Positions 1 to 5,712 of a stretch of 8,392 bases of DNA are shown one piece after another. How positions within the stretch are numbered: the first letter of the stretch is position 1; every line of letters starts with the position of its first letter. A program made the position numbers and the translations under genes. Source of the stretch: an uncultured Bacilli bacterium. GTDB taxonomy: Bacteria; Bacillota_I; Bacilli_A; RF39; UBA660. The notes under the pieces are model-generated. The model made no database searches. It worked only from the letters and a program-made list of their open reading frames with translations, and was not told the DNA's origin. The stretch spans positions 1 through 8,392 of the forward strand of contig CANRDQ010000046.1 in the NCBI GenBank assembly GCA_947629395.1, in the 5' to 3' direction.

Positions 1-69
1 TTTTCTCTTTTTTTATATAATTTTATATTTTCCCACATCTAGTTTACTACATCAATTTTGTTGATTTAT

Positions 70-99
70 TTGACTATTTACATAATATTATGATATAAT
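70..99 (+). promoter_or_regulatory. Promoter of the rplU-prp-rpmA operon
   Basis: A -35 box TTGACT (70-75) is followed by an 18-nt spacer and a perfect -10 box TATAAT (94-99). This predicts a transcription start near 105-107, leaving about 100 nt of untranslated leader before rplU. No other promoter of this quality lies upstream of the ribosomal genes in the window. The assignment is from sequence match only. Confidence 0.85.
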
Positions 100-105
100 C
101 TTACT

Positions 106-199
106 GTTTGATGCCTCGTAGCTCAAACCGCATTGAAAAGGTTATAAACAAGAAATACTTGTACCTTAAGAGCGAGTCTTAAGTTCAAAAAGAAGGAGG
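106..199 (+). promoter_or_regulatory. L21-type ribosomal protein leader (5'UTR of rplU)
   Basis: The roughly 100-nt untranslated region before rplU has pairing potential. A two-part hairpin is formed by AAGGT (138-142) with ACCTT (163-167) around ACAAG (148-152) with CTTGT (158-162). A second hairpin pairs CTTAAGA (165-171) with TCTTAAG (177-183) around a GCGAG loop. The two share bases 165-167, so they cannot both form fully, as expected of a regulatory switch. Bacillota commonly carry a conserved L21 leader RNA before rplU, thought to mediate autoregulation by a ribosomal protein. Position and structure fit that family, but I could not align it to the family model. Confidence 0.7.
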
Positions 200-206
200 T
201 AACTAT

Positions 207-509
207 ATGAACGCAGTAATTAAAGTTGGTGGAAAACAATACTATGTAACAGAAGGAAGCGAAATCTATGTAGAAAAATTAAATGCTTCTGCTGGAGACA
301 AAGTAACGTTTGACCAAGTTTTAATGCTTGATGACAAAATTGGAAATCCATATCTTAAGGATGCTTCAGTTTCAGGAGAAGTAGTTAAGAATGGTAAACA
401 AAGAAAGTTAGTAATTTACAGATATACTAATAAGAGTAAATCAAGTCGTAGAAAACAAGGTCATAGACAACCATATACAAAAGTAAAAATAACTAAAATT
501 GCAGGATAA
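207..509 (+). CDS. rplU: Large ribosomal subunit protein L21
   Basis: This encodes a 100-residue L21, an rRNA-binding protein of the 50S subunit. The sequence is family-typical over its full length: an N-terminal AVIKVGGKQYYV strand (3-14), a central acidic 'GDKVTFDQVLML' stretch (30-41), and a basic C-terminal tail rich in K and R (SSRRKQGHRQPYTKVKIT, 79-96) that contacts 23S rRNA in the family. Length matches the usual 100-105 residues. The ATG at 207 has a perfect AAGGAGG ribosome binding site at 193-199. It is first in an rplU-prp-rpmA operon, the standard Bacillota arrangement, and is preceded by a structured leader. The prp start follows its stop after 4 nt. Confidence 0.98.
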   Translation: MNAVIKVGGKQYYVTEGSEIYVEKLNASAGDKVTFDQVLMLDDKIGNPYLKDASVSGEVVKNGKQRKLVIYRYTNKSKSSRRKQGHRQPYTKVKITKIAG

Positions 510-513
510 TTAA

Positions 514-816
514 ATGATTAAAGTAACAGTTGAAAAAGAAAGAGCATTGTATAAAAAAGTAAAAGTACTTGGACATGCTTTATATGATGATTATGGTAAA
601 GATATTGTTTGCAGTGCTGTAAGTAGTATTGTAATTACAACAGTTAACGGTATTTTACTAGTCGATAAAGATAGTTTAAATTATATGGTTAGTAAAAAAG
701 GTATGAGTATTAGTATTGAAAATAATAATCCTATTACTCAAAAATTAATAAAAAATATGATTAATCTTTTAAAAGAGTTAGAACAAAATTATCCAAAAAA
801 TATAGAATTTAAGTAA
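514..816 (+). CDS. prp: Prp, cysteine protease that processes ribosomal protein L27
   Basis: This 100-residue protein belongs to the Prp (YsxB-like) family. These small cysteine proteases remove the N-terminal extension of L27 in Bacillota and relatives. The catalytic pair is visible: His21 in GHALYDDYGKDIVC and Cys33 in the following VCSAVS, matching the conserved GHA...GKDIVCAAVS pattern (His22/Cys34 in Staphylococcus aureus Prp). The gene lies between rplU and rpmA, its invariant location, and the rpmA product here carries the expected cleavage site. The start is only 4 nt after the rplU stop with a weak AGGA (503-506), so translation is probably coupled to rplU. Its low-strength ribosome binding site compared with the two ribosomal genes fits a protease needed in small amounts. 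Confidence 0.95.
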   Translation: MIKVTVEKERALYKKVKVLGHALYDDYGKDIVCSAVSSIVITTVNGILLVDKDSLNYMVSKKGMSISIENNNPITQKLIKNMINLLKELEQNYPKNIEFK

Positions 817-828
817 GGAGGAAAATCC

Positions 829-1116
829 ATGAATTTATTAAAGTTAGATATTCAATTATTTGCTCATCATAAAGGACAAGGATCTACATCTAATGGACGT
901 GATTCTGCTGGACGTAGATTAGGAGCAAAAGCAGCTGATGGACAATTTGTTACAGCTGGATCAATTATATATCGTCAACGTGGTACTAAGATTTATCCTG
1001 GTACTAATGCAAAAAGAGGAAATGATGATACTATTTATGCAACAGTTGATGGAATTGTAAAATTTGAACGTATGGGACGCGATAAAAAGAAAGCATCTGT
1101 ATACGAAGTTGCTTAA
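829..1116 (+). CDS. rpmA: Large ribosomal subunit protein L27 with cleavable N-terminal extension
   Basis: This encodes L27 (95 residues), whose N-terminus reaches the peptidyl-transferase centre of the 50S subunit. The core [20 protein letters not shown] starts at residue 12 and is preceded by the extension [11 protein letters not shown], the hallmark of Prp-processed L27. By analogy with S. aureus, cleavage is expected between Phe11 and Ala12. The rest ([21 protein letters not shown] and [15 protein letters not shown]) is family-typical. A strong AAGGAGG (815-821) overlaps the prp stop codon. It is the last gene of the operon, with an intrinsic terminator 9 nt beyond its stop. The obgE gene often found next in Bacillota is absent here. 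Confidence 0.98.
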   Translation: MNLLKLDIQLFAHHKGQGSTSNGRDSAGRRLGAKAADGQFVTAGSIIYRQRGTKIYPGTNAKRGNDDTIYATVDGIVKFERMGRDKKKASVYEVA

Positions 1117-1124
1117 GATTTTAG

Positions 1125-1151
1125 AAACTACTAATTATAGTAGTTTTTTTT
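1125..1151 (+). terminator. Intrinsic terminator after rpmA
   Basis: A perfect 9-bp stem pairs AAACTACTA (1125-1133) with TAGTAGTTT (1138-1146) around an ATTA loop, running into eight consecutive T residues (1144-1151). This ends the ribosomal operon just before the copper promoter. Confidence 0.93.
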
Positions 1152-1168
1152 ATTGGTATTGACCAATA
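1151..1168. repeat. Palindrome overlapping the csoR -35 box
   Basis: TATTGGT (1151-1157) and ACCAATA (1162-1168) form a perfect 7-bp inverted repeat around ATTG. It covers the predicted -35 box of the copper operon (1159-1164) and shares 3 nt with the adjacent CsoR operator. It could be a second protein-binding site or a chance palindrome; no regulator is assigned. Confidence 0.6.
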
Positions 1169-1187
1169 CCCCATAGGGGTATATAAT
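1159..1187 (+). promoter_or_regulatory. Promoter of the csoR-copZ-copA operon
   Basis: A -35 box TTGACC (1159-1164), a 17-nt spacer and a perfect -10 box TATAAT (1182-1187) predict transcription starting near 1194. The spacer is filled by the CsoR operator, so a bound repressor would block RNA polymerase. The messenger leader would be only about 10 nt if translation begins at 1204. Confidence 0.88.
1166..1182. promoter_or_regulatory. CsoR operator
   Basis: ATACCCCATAGGGGTAT is a perfect inverted repeat with 7-bp arms (1166-1172 and 1176-1182). It matches the TACCCC...GGGGTA operators known for copper-sensing CsoR repressors. It lies between the -35 and -10 boxes directly upstream of csoR itself, so the operon should be autoregulated and relieved by Cu(I). 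Confidence 0.9.
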
Positions 1188-1203
1188 AATAGTGGTGATG
1201 CTA

Positions 1204-1500
1204 ATGGAAGAAAGGTGTGAATGTAGTAAAAGTACTCATCGAAGTACTGAAGAGAAAAAGAATATTCAAACTAGACTTAAAAAGATAGAAGGTCAAGTTA
1301 GAGGGGTAAACAAGATGATAGAAGATGATAGATATTGTGGAGATGTTTTAATTCAAATAAGTGCTATTGAAAAATCACTAAAGAGTGTTGGAAATCAGAT
1401 ATTAAAAAGTCATCTTTCAACTTGTGTAGTTAGAGATATCAAAAATGATAAATTAGAAATATTAGATGAGGTTATGGAACTCATTAAAAAATTAGATTAG
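1204..1500 (+). CDS. csoR: CsoR, copper-sensing transcriptional repressor
   Basis: This is a CsoR/RcnR-family all-helical repressor (98 residues) that leaves its operator on binding Cu(I). The family core TRLKKIEGQVRGVNKMIEDDRYCGDVLIQISA is present, as is the Cu(I) ligand set Cys45, His70 and Cys74 (DRYC, and H-x3-C in SHLSTC). These numbers equal those of the Bacillus subtilis protein when counted from ATG 1204. That agreement, plus GGTGAT (1194-1199) as a ribosome binding site, favours 1204 over the upstream in-frame GTG 1192 and ATG 1198; GTG 1192 would lie at or before the predicted transcription start. A Cys-x-Cys (residues 5 and 7) near the N-terminus is an extra feature. It heads an operon with copZ and copA. 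Confidence 0.93.
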   Translation: MEERCECSKSTHRSTEEKKNIQTRLKKIEGQVRGVNKMIEDDRYCGDVLIQISAIEKSLKSVGNQILKSHLSTCVVRDIKNDKLEILDEVMELIKKLD

Positions 1501-1511
1501 GAGAAAAGAAA

Positions 1512-1715
1512 ATGGAAAAGATAATTTTAAATGTAGAAGGAATGGTATGTGGGGGTTGTGAAAATAGAATAAAAAATGCTTTAGAAACTATTGATGGGGT
1601 TAAAAAAGTTGATGCTTCACATAAAACAAAGACTGTAAAAGTAACAGTTAAAGAACCTGTTGATGAAAGTGTTTTAAAAGAAAAAATTATTGATCTTGGT
1701 TTTGAAGTAAAATAA
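1512..1715 (+). CDS. copZ: CopZ-like copper chaperone (heavy-metal-associated domain)
   Basis: This 67-residue protein is a single HMA domain with the ferredoxin-like βαββαβ pattern. Its metal site is GMVCGGC, with Cys13 and Cys16 binding Cu(I). It would carry cytosolic copper and pass it to CopA or to CsoR. Length matches the usual 65-70 residues of free-standing CopZ. The ribosome binding site AGGAG (1499-1503) overlaps the csoR stop codon, and the next gene is copA, whose own N-terminal domain starts with a nearly identical stretch (KxIILxVEGMxC). The usual CopZ motif is MxCxxC; here the intervening residues are Gly-Gly. Specificity for copper rather than another soft metal is inferred from the operon. 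Confidence 0.93.
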   Translation: MEKIILNVEGMVCGGCENRIKNALETIDGVKKVDASHKTKTVKVTVKEPVDESVLKEKIIDLGFEVK

Positions 1716-1727
1716 AGGATGATTTAG

Positions 1728-3911
1728 ATGAAAAAAATAATTTTGAAAGTTGAAGGGATGAGTTGTAGTGCTTGTTCTAATCATGTAGAAAAATATTTAA
1801 ATAAACAAAAGGGTGTAATAGATGCTTCAGTTAATTTAGTTATGGGACAAGCACTTATTAATTATGAAGATGATCTTGATGTTGAAACTTTAGGTAAATA
1901 TATTAATGATTCTGGTTATAAATATGCGGGTATATATGATGAAAAACAAGAAAATAAGAAAGATAATACGAAAATATATTTAATTATATTTGGGATATTA
2001 ATGATTCTTATTATGTATATAACTATGTCTCATATGATAAATCTTCCTGTAATACCTTATTTAGATATGATGAAACATCCTGTTAATTATGCAGTGTGCT
2101 TATGTTTATTTTCTATTTGTTATTTAATATTTGGTAGGGATATTATAGTAAAAGGAATTAAAAACTTGTTTAATAAAGCTCCTAATATGGATACACTTGT
2201 AGCTATGGGAGTGTTAGTGAGTTTTATATATAGTTTTATTAATATGATTTTAATAATGTTAGATAATCATATGTTAGTTGAAAACTTATATTTTGAATCA
2301 GTATGTATGATTATATTATTTATTAAATTAGGAAGATATATTGAAGGTAGTAGTAGAGAAAAAACTAAAGAAGCAATTAAGGAACTTGTTAAGGTTACTC
2401 CTGAAAGTGCTTTATTAAAAGTTAAAGATAAAGAAAAAGAAGTTACTATTGATGAAGTTAAAGTGGGAGATATTTTAATTGTAAAACCAGGTATGAAAGT
2501 TGCGGTAGATGGAGAAATAGTAAAAGGTAATGCTCATTTTGATGAATCTTTTATTACTGGAGAAAGTAATCCTGTTAAAAAAGAAAAGGGAAAAATAGTA
2601 GTCGCAGGAGCAATTAATTATGATGGAGTAGTAGAATATAAGGCTTTAAAAATTGGCCCTAAATCAACTATTTCAGAGATGGTTCATTTAGTATTAGAAG
2701 CTAGTAATTCTAAAATGCCAATTTCTAAACTGGCTGATAAAGTTAGTTCTTATTTTGTACCTACTATTATAGTCATAGCTATTTTAACATTTTTAGGTTA
2801 TTTAATTTTAGGGGTATCTTTAAATGAAACAATTATTCATACGGTAACAGTATTAGTAGTTGCTTGCCCTTGTGCTTTAGGTCTTGCCACTCCATTAGCG
2901 GTAGTTACATCTATTGGGACAGCTGCCAAAAAAGGACTTCTTATAAAAGCTAGTGAAACTTTAGAAGTGGCTGCTGATATAGATACGGTAGTTTTTGATA
3001 AAACAGGGACACTTACTTACGGACAGTTATGTCTTAGTAAACTTTATAATTATGGAGAGTATAGTGATAAAGAATTATTGAATATAGTTGCGAATATTGA
3101 AAGTAATTCAACACATCCTATTTCTAAAACTTTAAGTAATTATAAAATAACGGAAGAAAAAGTAAGTGATTATAAAGAATTATCAGGTAAAGGTGTTAGT
3201 GCTAAAATAAATGATAAACTATATTATTTAGGAAATAGAAAGATTTTAATGGAAATAAAAAATACCCATTTAAAAGATGAAAAAGAATTAGCTCAAAAAG
3301 GAAATAGTATTATTTATATTGTTGAAGATGAAAAGATAATTGGTTTGATTGGGGTAAAAGATATCATTAGAGAAGAATCTAAACAGACAGTGAAAAAACT
3401 AAAACAAGCAGGTTATAAAGTGGTTATGCTTACAGGGGATAATCATATTACAGCTAATATCATTGGTAAGGAATTAGGAATTGATGAAGTGGTTTCTAAT
3501 GTTATGCCTAGTGATAAAACTAAATATATTAAAAAACTTCAACAAGAGAAAAATAAAATTATTATGGTCGGAGACGGAATAAATGATGCCCCATCTCTTG
3601 CGACTGCTAATATAGGTATTAGTTTACAAAGTAGTACTGATATTGCCGCAAATTCTTCTAATGTAATAATTACTAATAATAAAATAGATACCATTTTAAC
3701 ATTTTTAAATATTGGTAAGAGAACTTTAAAAAATATTAAAGAGAATTTATTTTGGGCATTTTTCTATAATATTTTAATGATTCCAATTGCGATAGGGCTA
3801 TTTAAAAACTTTAATTTAGAAATAAATCCAATGATTGCGAGTGGAACTATGATGTTATCTAGTTTGTGTGTAGTATTTAATGCTTTAAGATTAAGAAAAG
3901 TTAAAAATTAA
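1728..3911 (+). CDS. copA: CopA, Cu(I)-exporting P-type ATPase
   Basis: This is a P1B-1 ATPase (727 residues) that pumps Cu(I) out of the cell using ATP. One N-terminal HMA domain carries GMSCSAC (Cys13, Cys16). Membrane segments begin near residue 84. The actuator loop has TGES (277-280), the membrane copper site is CPC (380-382), the phosphorylated aspartate is Asp424 in DKTGT, the nucleotide domain has the His463-Pro464 pair, and the hinge motif GDGIND is at 615-620. The last two helices hold Tyr680-Asn681 and MMLSS (708-712), the YN and MxxSS signatures that separate copper pumps from zinc or cadmium pumps. Length is slightly short because there is a single HMA domain. The start is backed by AAAGGA (1714-1719), overlapping the copZ stop. 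Confidence 0.97.
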   Translation: MKKIILKVEGMSCSACSNHVEKYLNKQKGVIDASVNLVMGQALINYEDDLDVETLGKYINDSGYKYAGIYDEKQENKKDNTKIYLIIFGILMILIMYITMSHMINLPVIPYLDMMKHPVNYAVCLCLFSICYLIFGRDIIVKGIKNLFNKAPNMDTLVAMGVLVSFIYSFINMILIMLDNHMLVENLYFESVCMIILFIKLGRYIEGSSREKTKEAIKELVKVTPESALLKVKDKEKEVTIDEVKVGDILIVKPGMKVAVDGEIVKGNAHFDESFITGESNPVKKEKGKIVVAGAINYDGVVEYKALKIGPKSTISEMVHLVLEASNSKMPISKLADKVSSYFVPTIIVIAILTFLGYLILGVSLNETIIHTVTVLVVACPCALGLATPLAVVTSIGTAAKKGLLIKASETLEVAADIDTVVFDKTGTLTYGQLCLSKLYNYGEYSDKELLNIVANIESNSTHPISKTLSNYKITEEKVSDYKELSGKGVSAKINDKLYYLGNRKILMEIKNTHLKDEKELAQKGNSIIYIVEDEKIIGLIGVKDIIREESKQTVKKLKQAGYKVVMLTGDNHITANIIGKELGIDEVVSNVMPSDKTKYIKKLQQEKNKIIMVGDGINDAPSLATANIGISLQSSTDIAANSSNVIITNNKIDTILTFLNIGKRTLKNIKENLFWAFFYNILMIPIAIGLFKNFNLEINPMIASGTMMLSSLCVVFNALRLRKVKN

Positions 3912-3929
3912 ACTAAAATATGGTATAAT
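3901..3929 (+). promoter_or_regulatory. Probable extended -10 promoter of the ttcA-like gene
   Basis: TGGTATAAT (3921-3929) is a perfect -10 box (3924-3929) preceded by the extended TGn element. A weak TTAAAA (3901-3906) lies at 17-nt spacing and overlaps the 3' end of copA. No terminator separates copA from this gene, so read-through from the copper operon is also possible. Confidence 0.65.
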
Positions 3930-3958
3930 AGCGAAGAGAAAAACGAGGAGTAGTTATT

Positions 3959-4786
3959 ATGGAAAGATATAAAGAAATAGAAAGAAGTATTATCAAAAAA
4001 TATCGTAAAGATATTTGGAGTAAGTTTGTTAAAGCTGTTAGTGAATATAAATTAATAGAAGAAAATGATAATATTATGGTTTGTATTAGTGGGGGAAAAG
4101 ATTCATTTTTACTAGCTAAATGTATTCAGGAGTTACAAAGACATGGTAAGTTTAAGTTTGATGCGCATTTTGTAGTAATGGATCCTGGTTATAATGAATA
4201 CAACAGAGAAATGATAGAGAAGAATGCTTCTATTTTAGATGTTCCAGTAGAAATATTTGAAAGTGATATATTTTCTGTAGTAGAAAATATTACCACTAGT
4301 CCTTGTTATATGTGCGCTAGAATGAGAAGAGGTTGTCTTTATAATCACGCTAAAGAATTGGGTTGTAATAAGATTGCTTTGGGACATCATTTTAATGATG
4401 TGATTGAAACTAGTTTATTAGCGATGTTTTATTCTTCGGAAATAAAAACAATGATGCCTAAACTACATAGTGATAACTTTCCAGGATTACAATTGATTAG
4501 ACCTCTTTTCTTAGTAAAAGAAGATGATATCATTGCTTGGAAAAACTTTAATAAATTAACTTTTGTTAACTGTGCCTGTCGTTTTACAGAAGACTGTGAA
4601 AAAAACGAAACAGATAGTAAGAGATTAGAAATGAAAAATTTAATTAAAGAATTAAAGAAAGTTAATGAAAATGTTGATAATAATATTTTTAAAGCTTTGG
4701 ATAATATTAATTTAGATTGTGTACTAGGTTATAAAAAGAATAGGGAATATACAAGTTTTCTAGACACTTATGATGACAAAAAATAA
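3959..4786 (+). CDS. TtcA-like PP-loop tRNA thiolation enzyme
   Basis: This 275-residue protein is an adenine-nucleotide α-hydrolase (PP-loop) of the TtcA/TilS superfamily. The PP-loop SGGKDS is at 44-49. Cys116 and Cys119 form SPCYMCARMRRG, very close to the PCxxCxRxRRG of TtcA, which makes 2-thiocytidine at position 32 of tRNA using a [4Fe-4S] cluster. ALGHHFNDVIET (140-151) and LIRPLFLVKEDDI (179-191) are also TtcA-like. The C-terminal cysteines differ: Cys205-Ala-Cys207 and Cys213 stand where classical TtcA has a CxxC. There are no N-terminal zinc fingers, which argues against TtuA. The start has GAGGAG at 3945-3950. Thiolation of tRNA is the likely role, but the exact position modified is not shown. 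Confidence 0.82.
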   Translation: MERYKEIERSIIKKYRKDIWSKFVKAVSEYKLIEENDNIMVCISGGKDSFLLAKCIQELQRHGKFKFDAHFVVMDPGYNEYNREMIEKNASILDVPVEIFESDIFSVVENITTSPCYMCARMRRGCLYNHAKELGCNKIALGHHFNDVIETSLLAMFYSSEIKTMMPKLHSDNFPGLQLIRPLFLVKEDDIIAWKNFNKLTFVNCACRFTEDCEKNETDSKRLEMKNLIKELKKVNENVDNNIFKALDNINLDCVLGYKKNREYTSFLDTYDDKK

Positions 4787-4795
4787 TGTAATATC

Positions 4796-4824
4796 TTGTC
4801 TTAATATTTAACTTTTAGTATATT
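4796..4824 (+). promoter_or_regulatory. Probable promoter of the C26 hydrolase gene
   Basis: TTGTCT (4796-4801) and TATATT (4819-4824) are spaced by 17 nt, giving a predicted start near 4831. That would put ATG 4832 at the very 5' end of the transcript, and so supports translation from ATG 4847. Match to consensus is moderate (4/6 and 5/6). Confidence 0.55.
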
Positions 4825-4846
4825 ATTAAATATGGAGATGATAAAT

Positions 4847-5581
4847 ATGAAACCTTTAATTGGAATTATGCCACGTTGTTATGTTTACGATATAGATTAT
4901 AAAGATATACAATATACTTTTGAGTTTGTTAGAAATACTATTATAGAAGCGGGAGGAGAACCTTTCTTTTTAACACCTCCTCAAGATGTTAGTTATTACA
5001 GTACTCGTAGTAATGAAATTCCTGAGTTAACCGAAGAAGAAAAAAGAAGTATTAATTTCTGGTTAGATAGTGTTAATGGTATTTTTATGCCTGGTGGAGA
5101 TAAGTTTACTTCTTATGATTTGTATGTAGTAGAACAAGCTATTAAAAAAGATATTCCTTTATTAGGGGTATGTTTAGGATTACAAGCTATGTCTACTTAT
5201 AAACAAGATCATGTTAAATTAGAAAAAATAAATACCAATATAGATCATAATATAGATGATGACCATGCTTATGTTCATACGGTAATGATTGATGAAGATA
5301 GTAAGTTATATCAAATACTTGGTGAAAAAGAGATAGGTGTTAATAGTCATCATGAATTTAGGGGCTGTGAAAATGAAAACTATAAAGTAGTAGCAAGAAG
5401 TAGTGATGGTGTTATTGAAGCAATAGAAATGCCTGATAAAACTTTTCATATAGGTTTACAATGGCATCCAGAAAAGATGTATAATTATGATAAATTCGCT
5501 ACTAAAATTATAGATGCTTTTATAGAAGCTTCAAAAAGTCGAAAAGGTATGCTTGATGATTTAAGAGAAAATTATAGATAA
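4847..5581 (+). CDS. Gamma-glutamyl-gamma-aminobutyrate hydrolase family (peptidase C26) protein
   Basis: This 244-residue protein is a class-I glutamine-amidotransferase-like hydrolase. Counting from ATG 4847, the nucleophile is Cys109 in LLGVCLGLQAMS, and the other triad residues are His207 and Glu209 in GLQWHPEKM. FMPGGD (80-85) supplies the oxyanion region and VNSHHEF resembles the family's VNSxHHQ. Relatives such as PuuD cut γ-glutamyl bonds of polyamine or GABA conjugates, but no polyamine genes are nearby, so the substrate is open. The nucleophile elbow has Leu after Cys where many C26 members have Arg. ATG 4847 is preferred over ATG 4832: GGAG (4834-4837) is well placed for it, and MKPLIGI is the usual family beginning. 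An intrinsic terminator follows at once. Confidence 0.85.
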   Translation: MKPLIGIMPRCYVYDIDYKDIQYTFEFVRNTIIEAGGEPFFLTPPQDVSYYSTRSNEIPELTEEEKRSINFWLDSVNGIFMPGGDKFTSYDLYVVEQAIKKDIPLLGVCLGLQAMSTYKQDHVKLEKINTNIDHNIDDDHAYVHTVMIDEDSKLYQILGEKEIGVNSHHEFRGCENENYKVVARSSDGVIEAIEMPDKTFHIGLQWHPEKMYNYDKFATKIIDAFIEASKSRKGMLDDLRENYR

Positions 5582-5611
5582 AAGAGAGTGTAAATTTTAC
5601 ACTTTTTTTTT
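5581..5611 (+). terminator. Intrinsic terminator after the C26 hydrolase gene
   Basis: AGTGTAAA (5587-5594) and TTTACACT (5596-5603) form a hairpin whose inner A/T pairs probably open into a loop. It is followed by nine T residues (5603-5611), with an A-rich upstream flank. It separates the hydrolase gene from the dcw cluster. Confidence 0.88.
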
Positions 5612-5639
5612 GGAATTTTTTTAACTTTTTAATTAAATA

Positions 5640-5668
5640 TTTACTTTTTTTTGTTAATCATATATTAT
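5640..5668 (+). promoter_or_regulatory. Probable promoter of the mraZ-led dcw operon
   Basis: TTTACT (5640-5645) and TATTAT (5663-5668) are 17 nt apart, predicting a start near 5675. An alternative -10 box TATACT (5669-5674) lacks a good -35. Either choice places the MraZ repeats at or just downstream of the transcription start. Confidence 0.6.
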
Positions 5669-5676
5669 TATACTAA

Positions 5677-5706
5677 GCAGTGGTTAATTGTGGTGAAAAG
5701 TGGGGG
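5677..5706 (+). promoter_or_regulatory. MraZ operator: three direct repeats with 10-nt period
   Basis: Three tandem 10-mers, GCAGTGGTTA (5677-5686), ATTGTGGTGA (5687-5696) and AAAGTGGGGG (5697-5706), share GTGG at exactly one helical turn. The third equals the AAAGTG(G/T)-N3 box described for MraZ of Mollicutes. MraZ binds such repeats as a ring-shaped oligomer in front of its own gene. The third copy includes the G-run that must serve as the mraZ ribosome binding site. Confidence 0.85.
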
Positions 5707-5712
5707 ATGTAT

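Noticed and set aside
1..60. T-rich start of the window as the tail of an upstream terminator
   Set aside because: The T-runs fit, but any stem would lie before base 1, so nothing can be shown; the stretch holds no gene or clear motif.
1192..1203. Upstream GTG 1192 and ATG 1198 as csoR starts
   Set aside because: They lie at or within a few bases of the predicted transcription start. ATG 1204 gives the B. subtilis numbering of the copper ligands and has GGTGAT in front.
4775..4800. GACAA/TTGTC inverted repeat after the TtcA-like gene as a terminator
   Set aside because: The stem is 5 bp around a 16-nt loop and no T-run follows; the right arm is better explained as the -35 box of the next gene.
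4832..4846. ATG 4832 (or 4838) as the start of the C26 gene
   Set aside because: These overlap the likely ribosome binding site GGAGATGAT, and ATG 4832 sits at the predicted transcription start; ATG 4847 gives the usual MKPLIGI beginning.
3959..5581. PP-loop ATPase plus amidotransferase as a two-subunit synthetase like GMP synthetase
   Set aside because: The PP-loop protein carries clear TtcA signatures, the C26 protein belongs to a hydrolase family, and each gene has its own promoter, so the pairing looks coincidental.
5680..5712. GTG 5680 as the mraZ start
   Set aside because: The extra 11 residues are not typical of MraZ and are encoded by the operator repeats; ATG 5713 gives the canonical MFMGEY start.
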